DNA from: Monarcha castaneiventris obscurior
Taxonomy: Eukaryota; Chordata; Aves; Passeriformes; Monarchidae
DNA length: 64,000 nt
Direction: 5' to 3'
Assembly (NCBI GenBank): GCA_026261815.1
Contig: JAMPIT010000848.1
Coordinates: 2,790,001 to 2,854,000 of the forward strand
Shown here: positions 48,261 to 64,000 of the stretch, in pieces
How positions within the stretch are numbered: position 1 is the first letter of the stretch
Layout of the letters: every line of letters begins with the position of its first letter
Made by a program: the position numbers and the translations under genes
The notes under the pieces: model-generated
The model's database searches: none
The model's input: the letters and a program-made list of their open reading frames with translations, nothing else
What the model was told of the DNA's origin: nothing

Positions 48261-51200
48261 TAACCTGCTGCCGGCCCCGCTGCCCGGCTGATTTAGGGCA
48301 GGGGCTGCCCGGGGAGCTCCGTGCCTGGGACGGGGATGCTCGGGGACCGGGGGGATTTGAGGGACACCTGCTTCGGAAGTGGCAGAGCTCGGGAACCTGT
48401 TGGGTCACGGGCTTGTTTTGAAGTGGCATCGGCGGCCCTCGGAGCCCCTTGGCTCCCGGAAGGAGCGGATCCCCCCGTACCCGCAGGGCTGAGGATGCTG
48501 AGCAGAGCAAACTCACTGGCGAGCGGCGGGGCGAGCGGCAGCCGGGGGACCGGGGCTTGTAGAGGAGCAGCCTGCCAGGGACCGTGCCCGGGTCGTGCCT
48601 GCCGTGCCTCGGGCACCGCGCTGCCCCGTTCTCGTGCTTCTCCTCGCATGAAAGGAAGCAGGGCCCCGCAAATAGCAGGGTCTTATGACACAGCCTCTGC
48701 CGGGGAAGGAGCTCCGGGCGGCAGGGAGAGATATTTTTAGTGCTGAGACGCAGGGGATTTGGAGATCGCTCGGAGGAGTGCAGGCGATGAAACCACGGCA
48801 CACACAGGGGTTACGAGGTGCCATGTCCTCTCTCCCAATCCCTCCCCCGCCGCTTTTCCCAGCAAGCAGCCCTGCCAAAACCACTGCCTCCCTCGCACTC
48901 GCCTGGTGCATTTCCTCTCATCAGGACTACGGTTATTTTTTGCTGTGCTGCAACACGAGGTCAGACGTGCCGATGGAGAACTGTGCAGGGCATTAACACT
49001 CAGGCAGCCGGCGTGTGAGCATCCCATCTCTGCACAGCCTGACCCTGCGTGATTCTCTGGGGCTTTCCCAGCTCCCCCCACCAGCCACTTCTCCCAAGGC
49101 TGAAGGAGCTGAAAGCCCTTGGGAGTTATCCTTGCTCCGCAGGGGTTGTGCTGGGGCAGGGTGACAGGGAAAGGCTTGCCTTCTCTGCACAGCATCCCAG
49201 AAGATGCTGTGGCAGCTGAGGAGCTGCATCGTCCCCCATCCATCTCCTCACAGGCCTGGGGGGTGGGAAGGGTGCATCCTAGCAAGCTGGGGGCAGTGGG
49301 GCATACTGGGCTTCTCTGGAGGAGCAGAGTCAGGGGTTTGGGCTCCAGGAAGGCTCAGGGAGAAGGGAAAAGCCAGCCTAATCCAGCTCTTTCATGCACC
49401 AGGGAACTGACCCATGCCTGGAGCAACCTCCCACTTAAACTCTGCTCACCTCCTCAGCACTTGCTGCTCCATTCCACAGCCCATATTATTTTTCAGGACC
49501 TTCTTTAAATCCCTCGAAATCTCTGCAAGATATTGCAGAGCTGTGGCCTCAAGAAAAGGCCATTCCCATCCTCTCTTGGCCTTGTGCCTTCATTAACAAT
49601 CCTTCTCCCAACCCAAACACACCCCTCCTATTTACCGGCACAGAGGGGGGTGTGCCGGGATCCCGCTGGCAATGAGGAATGAAAAGTGCATCCCCTCCCA
49701 GCAGAAAGGCAGCTGGGTCCGAGTACACCCTGAGCTGGTGCTCCCAGCACCCTCCAGCCCCGCCTGGCCCCTGCCCCATCCAAACTGCATCCCAGGAGTT
49801 GCTCTTCTCCCAGCCTGCTCTGGCGAAGGTGCGGATGGGAGAGCTCACAGAGCTTTGCCTCTCAGCCAACCCTCCCACGCCTTTCCCCAGCACAGCGTGG
49901 CCACGAGCCCACACAACGCGAGGGGTGGTGGCTCCTCGGAGCGCCCTGGCAGGGCAGAGGGACCAGTGGGGCCATCGTCGTCGCCTACAGCCCACCCTGC
50001 GGGCATCTGCCTGGGAGCAGGGGAGAAGGAAATCCCTGCCTGCCCTTCCTGCGGGGCATCCTGCCCTGTCCTGCCCGCCCAAACTCTGCACCAGTGTTTG
50101 GCCCAGCTCCTCTCCGAGCTGCGCTGGCGAATAAGCCGTGAGAGCCGGAAGGATCTGAAGGCAGCGGGGCGCTCGGAGCCGCCGCAGCCGCGCTGGGCGG
50201 TTCAGCCAGCGGGGCAGAGCCTGGCTCTGAATGCTGATCAGCCTCCAGCCCCTTGGCTGAGCGGGCTGTAGTAATAACCATAACAATAGTAATAAAAGCC
50301 AGGCCACCAGCAGGTACCGACAGATCCCCCACGGTGCACAGGGGCCGCATTGTGTGTGCGAACGTGTCCCGCGGTGGGAACATGCCAGCCGGATGAGACA
50401 ATCCCCGCGACTGACAGCCACGGAGTGTGACCGGCCGTCACATGGGGAAGGGCCGCGGCAGGGAACGCCGCGCTCCTTTATTTCCCCGGCCAGGGTTGCC
50501 GAGGGGCAGCCACACTAGCGGGACTGTTGGCTCGCCCTGGGCCCGGAAGAGCCCTGCGAGGGGGGAAGGCTCCATCCCCGACTCTCACCGCGGTCACGGG
50601 TCAGGCAGGGCCAAGCACAGCCCCAGCTGCTGTCTCGCTGCCGGCGTTCCTTACATAATGGGATCTCAGTGCTCGTGCCCAACTCCCCGACCGGAGCTCG
50701 AAAACAAGTTCATAAACAGGTCCTGCTAATTTCTCCCTCAAGAGAAACCCTGGCGCCCACAGGAATGCTGCCACCAGCAGCCGTCATCACTCTCCCCAAG
50801 CACACTTACTGCGAGTATCGGTCACGTGTCGGGGAGAGCATTAACAGCCCAGATCAGCCACATTCATGGCACTCAGGACAGCGCTCAAGAGTATTTTGGT
50901 TCATTTTGTATTTGCACTGCAGGAGGATTTGGACACTCTGCTCCTTACCTCCACACTGAGGTCCCTTTGGCAAAATGTCCCATGGAGAGCTGGGCTGCCA
51001 CCCTGAATCGCAGAGCCAGCACAGCCTCTGCCCTGAGCCCAGCCTCCCTACAGCTGGAGCACGATGGGCTCTCCTCGGTGTGGTGAACTGCGGCACTTTG
51101 CCATGGATTCAGCACAGCTGGGCCAGGGAACACAGCTCTGCCTGGGACAGCAGCTGCTAAAGGGCGACAGCTCCATAATCGGTGTCTTGATCACCCCCTT

Positions 51201-54200
51201 CTTGTCCCTGGCTTCATTCTGTTCTGCAGATAGCACAGGGAGGCCAGAGGCTTATGCTGTACCCCAGCAGCACCGGGCTGCAGCCACCTGCTGAGGCAGC
51301 TTTCCCGGGAGGAAAGGTTCACTGGCACCACCACGCTGGGCCCTGCACAGCACACAGAGCCTCGGCACCAGTGCTTTGGTCAGACATACCAAGGCAGAGA
51401 CCCCTTCGGGCAGCCTGGATTGCTGCCCCAGGCAGAGCAGGAAGACGCTGAGCAGCCAGAAGGTGGCCAGAGCCTCTTCCAAAGAGTGTGTGGTGAGTCG
51501 CCCTGAGTCACGGTGCATCCCCACGTGGTGCTGCCGGCACAACCCAGCCCGCTGGGGCAGGCACCTGCAGATGATGGGGTTTCACTGAAGGATGCCCCAA
51601 AACGGGACGTAAAGAAGCCCTGGAAGAGCTCTCAGGAAGATGTGACATTGATCTCCATGACATCTCACCAGCCTCACCACCTTTCTCCTATGTGGGTCCT
51701 GTGCTGCTCCATGCTGCTGACAGCCAGCTCCCCTGCTGTCCTTGCCCCTGTCCCTGTTCCTGCCAGACGGGGTGGGGATGCTGCTCCCTCTGTTCCCTCC
51801 TCCCCAGCCTGGAGGAGCAGAGGGTTTGGGCTGTGCTCAGGCAGAGCACAGGATGTTTGTTTGGTTTCCTTGGTTATTACATTGCCTGCTCCAATAATCA
51901 CATTTTCCTTGTGCCGGTTGGGCCAAGTGCAGCAGAAAGGAAATGTGGAATGGTTGAGGTCAAACGCCAGCCTGGGAACAGCTGGGGCCACCAGCCACAG
52001 CCTCTCTGTGCCACTTGGGTCCTTGCTATTTTGGGTACCCAGCTCAAAAGCGAGTTACCAAGATCAGGAATACAGCAACAAGCTTCTTCAACAGCAGCCC
52101 AAGGGCTCCCATCGCTTCCTCCCGTGAGCTGGGGACAGAGGCACCGGTGGTGAACTGCGTGAGGAATTACAGGAATGAAAATGTTTGTGCAGGCAGAAGC
52201 CAAGCTGGCTGTGAGCGGGGATGTGAGCGGGAGCCTGCGAGCGTGGGTGCGGCTGCATTTATAGCGACGGTGGTGGCGGGGGTGTGCACAGGCAGGGCTG
52301 TGCACGGGCAGGGGTGACGGGGTTGCCGGTTCCTTTTATTCCTTGTGCATCCTTCAGCCCAGAAAGCCTGGAGCACTAAGGGCAGCTCTTGACCCTGGGA
52401 GTTCCCCTGCTCGTTAGCATTCACAGACAGCCCTCTGTTTGGTAGCAGGGAAACTGAAACTTGAACGTGTGCAAACTGCGGCTGATCTCACACCAGCTCC
52501 CTTTCCTCCTTGGCAAGTCCCTTCAGCTGTTGTGAGCACAGCGTATGAGCTCCCCATTCCTGGCTGCCCTGCACCTCAGGGGTGGGATCTGAGGCTCCAG
52601 CACAGCAAGTGCTGGTGACGCTGCCGTTCTGGTGTGTAACATCTATCCATGGTGACTAAATCAATGTGTGCTGGTAAAGCAGAGCAGAAGGGAACCACCA
52701 ACCATCCGGCACAACCATGCAGCATGAGCTGGGACAGGCAGAAGGGCTCAGACAGCCCTGCCTAGTCCAACTCTCCCCATCTTTTCTCCCCAGCTGACAT
52801 GGAGCAGGCCCAGCGGAACCTGGATGCAGAGCAAATGCAGCAGCAGCAGCTGAAACTACGGGACCGGCAGAAATTCTTTGAGGAGGTTTTCCAGCACGAT
52901 GTGGATTTCTTCTTCCCAATGTCTCACCTGCAGATAGAGCACCGGAGACGTACGTGCTGTGGGCAGCAGCACGGGGCTGGGGGTGTTTCAGGGGACAATG
53001 ACACAGGGGCTGGGGATTGGTGGGACATCCCCAGTTTAAACAGGATGTGCATGTCCTGCACTGAGATGGGACACAGTGGCTGTGTGTGGGTGTGCTGTGG
53101 ATTACTCACAGTCCTTAACTGAAGGCACTGTACCCAGGCTGGCGCCCTGTGGAGTCTGACTTCGGGCAGGCTGCATTTTGGAGCAGGGACAAGGACTGCA
53201 GTGACACAGCAGGGGTTTCCAGAGGGATGTTTTAAGGAAACATGATTTTCCTGGGGACCTCTTAGCAGCAAGTAGAATTCAGTTCCTTGTGGCAAGGCTG
53301 GCCTCCTCAGAGTCCTGCCTGCACAGGGCTGATGGTGCCCTTTGCCTGGCACTATCACTCACCTTTTCACTAGCCTCTGTCTCTACAGCCCCCTTAGGCA
53401 GCATTTCCTCCATGGAGGTGAACGTGGACATGCTAGAGCAGATGGATGTGCTGGACCTGTCAGACCAGGACACTGTGGATGTGTTTCTGGGCTGTGGGAC
53501 AGAGGAGAGCAGCATTGTTGGCTCCCTGCCAGGTATGTGCAATCCCAAACCCTTTGTGGGCCAGGCTGGAAGCCCTTCCTGCCCCCCATGCCCACACTGA
53601 CTCATTCCTCAGCCCCAGCCACCCTGTGGGCAGATCCACACCCACCCAAAGGCAGACGTTGAGGCTGGGTCTGTGAGGTTGGAGGGACCTCATACTGGGC
53701 TGTTCCACATCAGTATCCACCTCCACAGCCCACACATAGAGACCCCTGTAAATACCTTATGCTGCAGAAGACAGAAGAGCCCAGGCACCTTCCAGAGTCT
53801 GTGGGTCAAATTCCCTTATCCCGAAGCTTCTCTGGAGCAGCCAGTGCCTTGTCACAACTCCCAAGGTCCCCACCACGCTGCAGAGCTCATTGTGCTGAGC
53901 AGGAAGGCTACAGAACCTCTCCACCTCCCAGCCAGACCCCAGGGAGCTGGGCTGGGGTCTGCAGGGAAACCACGGGGTGCCAGCACATTTCCTCTCCACT
54001 CACACACTGTAGTGAAGTCAAACCAAAAGTCTTCTTGCCTGCTGCAGCCAACAGCCTCACACAACATGGCTCTGAGCCGTGTTTCAGGCACGATGGAAGA
54101 AGCTCCACTGCCAAAAACGGGGAAAGAATGTGCAGCAACTGCCCTGAGCCAAGCCGGGGGTGTGAGGTGGGGAATGGCTGCAGCAGCCACATGGGGAGCA

Positions 54201-54522
54201 GTCAGGAATGCATAGCCTACTGAGGAATTAGTCTTGCAGGGGCTATCCGTGAAGCTTAGGCAGCAATAAACCTCCAAAAGCCTTTTTCCTTGTCATACTG
54301 CTCTCTTCTCCAGGGGCAGATGCCAGCCAGCGCCCAGAGGAGATCACCCTGCAAGTGCCCAACGCAGCCGAGAGCAAGTCTCGCATTTCCTCCACGTCCT
54401 CTGCCTCCACGGATTTGAACAGCCTGGACACCAGCGAGGAGGGGGCCGAGACCCCCGTGGTGCAGTCGGATGAGGAGGACCTGCAGGAGGACAGTCCCAA
54501 AGAGCAGGTGGTGAGAAGCTAG
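48032..54522 (+). CDS. DBNDD2: Dysbindin domain-containing protein 2, four coding exons, 183 aa (start uncertain)
   Basis: DBNDD2 is a small cytosolic dysbindin-domain protein reported to bind and inhibit casein kinase 1 and to be expressed in myelinating cells. Coding exons are 48032-48074, 52794-52949, 53389-53532 and 54314-54522, all GT–AG, 184 codons with the stop. The domain starts at the [16 protein letters not shown] helix, runs through [12 protein letters not shown] and the [15 protein letters not shown] block, and is followed by a Ser-rich stretch and an acidic C-terminus with [10 protein letters not shown]. Three in-frame starts compete. ATG 47888 has a strong context and would give 231 aa if transcribed. 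ATG 48032 has C at -3 and T at +4, a weak context (183 aa). ATG 52799 in exon 2 has G at -3 and +4 (167 aa) and matches the start of the common short human form. Leaky scanning may yield the last. Confidence 0.93.
48075..52793 (+). other. DBNDD2: DBNDD2 intron 1 (4.7 kb)
   Basis: No additional exon or transposon was recognised. A 290-codon antisense frame (49549-50421) lacks any family motif, and its Leu-rich run is not followed by a plausible domain. Part of the intron near 50130-50480 is CpG-rich. Confidence 0.55.
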
Positions 54523-56759
54523 CAGCCAGCTTTGCCCTGCTCCCAGCCTCCTCTGTACGGACTTGTCAGCCCAGAAGAAGGAAAGCTGCTGGTGCTCAGT
54601 AAAACCCATCCTGGACTGCTGCCCTGCCAGAGGGGAGAGATGGTTTTCCTCTCCTCTCCCTCCACGTGTTCTTCTGGCAGCCAAAGGAGAAGGATAGGGG
54701 TATTGTAAGCTCCCAAAATTAACTCTTCAGGCTTTGCTGCTAACACTCCCTGCTTCATCCCCCCCCATACACTCAGCATTCCACAGCCCCACCAATCCCA
54801 AAAAGCCATCTCTTAGGATCCCAGTTCCCCCTGCCCTACTGACAAAGGTTCTGTCCAGACAAGCACTTAACGACGGCACAGAGAGAAATAACACTGATCT
54901 AACCAAGCAGTTGGGTGTGTGTGTCATTGGGAGAAAACAGCACGGGGGGTGAGGGCTCAGAGTGGATTGCAGGACAGAGCAGTGCAACGCCAGTGTGCTC
55001 ATTGTGCCATGCAGTAGCAAATGAAGCCTCCTGTTGCACAGCCCAGGGATGGTTCCTGCGCCCAGGGCAGGAGCAGACTGCACAGACCTTGGCAGAGAAG
55101 GGCTGGTGGTGCAGCAGGTCACGCTGCTGAGCAGCTCGGGCTCTGCCTCCAGGAGGGAGAGAGCTGCACGGACACAGCTGCTCTGAGCAGGGCTGGGTGA
55201 CCTGGAACCACCAGCCATGAGCACACTGGGGACTTCCCACACAAATGGGCTGAGCAGAGGGCACCAGCAGCTGCTCCCCCAGTGCTGCTCCACAGGAGTG
55301 AAGTACCACCAACGTGAAGCCACTTTACAGCCCACTGTGCTTGGTCCCCGCAGGCCAGGCCAAGAGGAGTTGGGCACTAAGCTGGCCACAGGCTCCTTGC
55401 CACTATCAGCACTTGGAGGCCAGCAAAGCGCTGTCCCTGCTCCTGCAGCAGCACAACCATGGCCACCACAGGGAAGGGAGCCTGGGAGACAAGCAACAGA
55501 AGCCAGGGAATGCTCCTCATCCTGGCTGCTTCCCAGGGGGTGTTGAGACATTACTGCACTGCTCCTGTGTCAGCCAACACTTTGTGGGACCAGCTGGAGT
55601 GCCCCATATCCAAGTGCAGCATAAATATGTTGCATGTGCTGCCTTAAGATGGGAAATTGATCAAGAGAAGAAAGGGCCAGGCTCCATGACTTTTCAGGTT
55701 GTAGCACAGGGACTTCCCTAACTAGGTATAGGGTAATTAATAGCTCTGGGTGGATGTTTTTACCTTTAATTTGGCTGATCAGTTCCAAAATGCACCTAAA
55801 CTTTTATTACTTACCGGTATCCTGTTGCAAGGAGTTGCCCAGTGTCAAAAAAAACCAAAACCAACAATATTATGTAAATAGGACCCTTTTTTTTTTTTCT
55901 GGGCATGCTGGCTTTCTGGTTTTACGTGATGCCACTAATTAGCAAGAGAGGAAAAAGAGATATAAAGTAACTCTGTATTCTTTACAAATACTGAATCACA
56001 TTGTCAGTTCCAAGTTAATGTTGCATGAGGACCTTAGCTCTGAGCAAGTAAGTCGGTAATCAACAAAGTATAGCAGCTCGTAAGTGACAACCACACGATG
56101 TTATAATTTTTTATGCATATTTCCTACTGGAGCAAATCATCACCATTCTCAAATCATCACCGGGAGAACAAGAGATGGTGTGAGCTCCATCGGACCGTCA
56201 CCGCCGGCGCTGCCTTGCTGCGGCTGCCGTTCCCTTGCTCCCGGGGCTGGAGGATGGTGGAAGCGGGGCGCTCCCGGATTGCTCTGCACCCGGAGATAGC
56301 TGCTGCCCTCCGGAGAGGAGACAAGGAGCGAGGGAGAGCCGGCAGCCGCGGGAAGAGCTGGAAGAGAGATCACTTCCATTGCTCAGATGGGGAGTCACCC
56401 GGGGACAGACACAGTCCTGGCAGCGTCCTCGGGCACAGCCGAGCCCTGCAGGGAACCACCCAAGCTGAGGCCGCGCCAGGGCTTCACCTGCAGCACCAAT
56501 TTCGAAGTGGTGGGAGGGAGTCCTCGGGGAGCCGCTAAATCCCCTCTCAAACCGCCAGAGCCGGCCCCGAAGATCCCTGTGGGCCCTTTCCAGTGCAGAA
56601 TACTCTGCGTGCTGTGAAGGCGCTGGGCTCGCTCCTGGGCTGGGAGCAGGCGCAGGCACAGCCAGGCTGGCGCGTCCCCCCGCGGAGGCTCCGGGCTCGC
56701 TCCGTTCCTCAGCTGCCGGTCCCGGGCCGGGCCAGCCCCGCGGCCCAGCGCAGGCACCG
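54523..56759 (+). other. DBNDD2 3' UTR and DBNDD2–PIGT intergenic region
   Basis: No canonical AATAAA or ATTAAA follows the DBNDD2 stop. Variants AGTAAA (about 54598) and TATAAA (about 55961) are the only candidates seen, so the transcript end is undetermined. The segment from about 55700 to 56120 is A/T-rich and non-coding; from 56180 on it merges into the GC-rich PIGT promoter. Confidence 0.45.
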
Positions 56760-56833
56760 TCTCCACGGCACCCCCGGAAGCGGCGCCATTGCCGCGCGGG
56801 CGGAAGCGGAAGCGGCGCGAGGCGGGTGGCGGG
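56760..56833 (+). promoter_or_regulatory. PIGT: PIGT core promoter / short 5' UTR
   Basis: Just before the ATG lie a YY1-like 'gcgccattgccgc' and a double ETS-type 'gcggaagcggaagcgg', with no TATA box. This is the usual layout of a housekeeping promoter with a short 5' UTR. Use of the sites is inferred. Confidence 0.6.
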
Positions 56834-61895
<5,062 letters not shown>

Positions 61896-62169
61896 GAGGA
61901 GCCAGGGCAGCCAGCACTGCCTGCAGGCCTCTGTGGGGAGACTCGGGGAGCAGAGCACTGCTGCCTCTTGTCTTGCTGGAAGCAGCTTGTTCTGTTTTGC
62001 TGCCTGGATCTCTCTTTGGGATCCAACAAGCTGAGAGATCATTTCCATGGCTAAGATGGGAAATGGCTCTAAGCCCATTGACTACTGAACTGCACTGCTA
62101 TGGGATTGGGAAAAACAAAAGACTTCTGTTTGGGAGAGGTGTAACTTACATGCTGGGAATGGTGCTGGA

Positions 62170-62175
62170 AGTAAA
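62170..62175 (+). terminator. PIGT: Probable PIGT polyadenylation signal (AGTAAA variant)
   Basis: No AATAAA or ATTAAA was found soon after the PIGT stop. AGTAAA lies 275 bases beyond it and is followed directly by a long G/T-rich stretch ('gtggtttttgtgtttgtggt'), a strong downstream element. A 3' UTR of about 300 bases is the likely result. Confidence 0.5.
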
Positions 62176-62199
62176 CTTGAGTGGTTTTTGTGTTTGTGG

Positions 62200-63869
62200 T
62201 GCTCCTGGTTGGTTTTACTTTCTCAGCCCTATAGGCAGAGTTGACACTCTAAGACTGTGAGCTGCCAAGTCTGTAGCACACTACCTGGATCAGCTGGGAT
62301 TTGATGCAGGCAGGACCAGGCAAGGGGGTTAGATCTGCATCAGAGGGATTTATCTGCTCTGACATCTCAGCTTTCACAATTGCCACATTTCACAGATGTG
62401 TCCTGTCACACCTGGCCACATTTAAGCCAGTTTGCAAATTAATTTTTGGCCACAGTGTATGTCTGTCCCCTCAGCAATGGCAAGGCTTTATTTTCTGTCA
62501 CGGAAAAAAGCTTCTCTTGCTCACAACTTCTATTTGCAGTATTTTGAAACCTCTCCACCTGCTCACCCCTCTGCCACAGCACAAGATCCTCCTCTGCACC
62601 CATGGTGTCCCCAGAGCTTTGGGGAACCTTGGCTCAGCAGACTCTGAGTGCTGAGCTGCAGCCAGCCCTGGGCTGGGAATGCAGAAACACTAGCACCACT
62701 GTGCTCCTCAAGTTATTTTCTCAAAATACAAATTACCACCTTGTTGTGGTTCACACAGAGCAGCGGGAGGTCAGTGGTGGTGCTGCTTGGCCTCTGACAG
62801 TGCTGCTTTCAGGGGTACGCCCTTTCCATCTCAGATGTGGCTTTTGTGACTGGAACAGACGGTGCTTGCAACCAGCTAAACAAAACACAGGGAAATTATT
62901 GGAAGAAATATTCCCCAGAACCAAAGCAGAGCACAGCTAGAGGTCATTTAAAAGCTGCTTGAACAGAAAGACCGTAAAAACCCCACAGCCTCCTGCCCTG
63001 CACAGAACAATCTGTTCCCACTGGCCTGGGATTACCTTTCCCTTCCCTGCCAGAGATGCTCTTTACTCTGCAGCTCCTTACAGATCCACTCCACTGGATG
63101 GCTCCATGCAGCCTGCAGAGCCTGCTGAAATAGTTTTGGACGATCCCTCTCTGTTCCTACTTGCTGAAAAAGGTGCCACGGGGCTGGGAGCTCACGCTGC
63201 TTCCAGCTACAGCTCTGCCAGCCGGGCTTCAAGTGCAAAATGGAATTCCTTTATAGAAAGCTGGAACTACAACCAAAATCTGAGCGAGCACGCAGCTCCC
63301 ACAGCAGGGCAGGAGTCTTAGGCATGAGGGGCTGCATTGCAGTTTGCAAAAGGATTTGGAGACCTCAAGTTGTTTCAGGTTGGATCCAGTAAAAATCCTT
63401 AGAGACTGCAAGCAGCAGCATGTGCTGGAGCAGCTCAGAGCAGCCCAGTTCCCCAGGTGAAGCCTACTTGTTGCTGATGTTAGGTGGGATCCTGAAAGAC
63501 CCCTGAGTGGTCATGGAGTGCCATGGGAATCATCAGCCAGCACCTACCATCAGAGCTGGCATCAGCCAAAGTGCCATAAACCAGGAATTTTAAACACTCC
63601 ATAAAGAGGTCAGCCCAGAATAATGGCAGAGCAGAGGGAAACTATTCTGGGCTAGAGTCACGCCTGCCGGGCCATTGGGAGAGCGGGTCTTATCACACCC
63701 ATCAAATGCACGGGCCAGCCAAGTGGAAAACTCTGTGGGAAATGTGGGTGGCCCTGCAACTGTGGCTGGGTGGGTTTTAAATGGTTGTGAAAATGCCAAA
63801 TCTTGGTCTTTGAGTATGGTTTTGTTCTGTTTTTCCTGGACTATTTTTCTTCATTCCCTTAGGCTCCCT
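62200..63869. other. Intergenic region downstream of PIGT
   Basis: Human WFDC2 follows PIGT, but I saw no four-disulfide WAP-type cysteine pattern in any frame. Open frames are short and unremarkable. Nothing else could be supported. Confidence 0.5.
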
Positions 63870-64000
63870 TGGGCTACCCAGTACAGGAGAGACAAGGAGC
63901 TCCCAGAGGCGAGTCCAGTGGAGGGCTGTGAAGATAAGGGACTGGGGCATCTCTCTTACAAGAAAAAGCTGAGGGAGCTGGGGCTGTTTAGGATGGAGGA
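63870..64000 (+). mobile_element. CR1 LINE fragment running off the window
   Basis: The sequence from about 63870 follows the CR1 3' region: 'cagtacaggagagacaagga', 'gagtccagtggagggc', 'aagctgagggagctggggct', 'gtttaggatggagga'. The copy continues past the end of the window in the plus direction. The left boundary is approximate because the match fades gradually. Confidence 0.85.

Noticed and set aside
47397..48801. Two long minus-strand frames (287 and 351 codons) across the DBNDD2 CpG island
   Set aside because: Arg/Pro/Gly/Ala-rich translations typical of antisense CpG-island sequence; they shadow the DBNDD2 first exon.
49549..50421. 290-codon antisense frame in DBNDD2 intron 1 with a Leu-rich segment
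   Set aside because: The Leu run resembles a signal anchor but has no supporting domain, splice structure or start context.
62200..63869. Possible WFDC2 gene after PIGT, expected from human gene order
   Set aside because: No WAP-type cysteine pattern in any frame of this stretch.

Overview
The window is vertebrate nuclear DNA, almost certainly from a bird. It has intron-split genes with GT–AG borders, CpG-rich promoters, 3' fragments of the avian-type LINE CR1 (about 6643-6796 and 63870-64000), few interspersed repeats and compact intergenic gaps. The gene order SDC4 – SYS1 – (neuritin-like) – DBNDD2 – PIGT matches the human 20q13 block SDC4–SYS1–DBNDD2–PIGT, which corresponds to chicken chromosome 20. 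The species is not determined. The reconstructed syndecan-4 resembles, but does not equal, the chicken protein as I remember it.

Layout. Positions 1-8914 are non-coding, with low-complexity tracts and one CR1 tail. SDC4 occupies 8915-27790 on the minus strand: five coding exons, a long 3' UTR and a 13.5-kb first intron. From 28000 to 33860 lies a divergent intergenic gap with a polypurine tract and a tandemly duplicated segment. SYS1 (plus, CDS 33881-35574) has a G-rich hexamer array in its promoter and a degenerate minisatellite in its first coding intron. A three-exon gene on the minus strand (40241-43651) encodes a 138-residue neuritin-family protein and converges on SYS1. DBNDD2 (plus, 47888/48032-54522) has a CpG-island first exon and a 4.7-kb first intron. 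PIGT (plus, 56834-61895) has 12 coding exons and is complete. The last 1.8 kb is intergenic and ends inside a CR1 copy.

Five complete protein-coding genes were reconstructed exon by exon. Each spliced reading frame closes exactly: SDC4 201 aa, SYS1 156 aa, neuritin-like 138 aa, DBNDD2 183 aa (231 or 167 aa with other starts), PIGT 579 aa. They do not form one pathway. SDC4 is a cell-surface heparan sulfate proteoglycan, SYS1 a trans-Golgi membrane protein, DBNDD2 a cytosolic dysbindin-domain protein that binds casein kinase 1, and PIGT a core subunit of the ER GPI transamidase. The neuritin-like product is predicted to be GPI-anchored, so it would be a substrate of the PIGT complex, but the proximity of the two genes is probably coincidental.

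The most interesting item is the neuritin-family gene between SYS1 and DBNDD2. It looks closer to NRN1 than to NRN1L, and I know of no human neuritin gene at this position. It may be a third neuritin paralogue kept in birds and lost in the human lineage.
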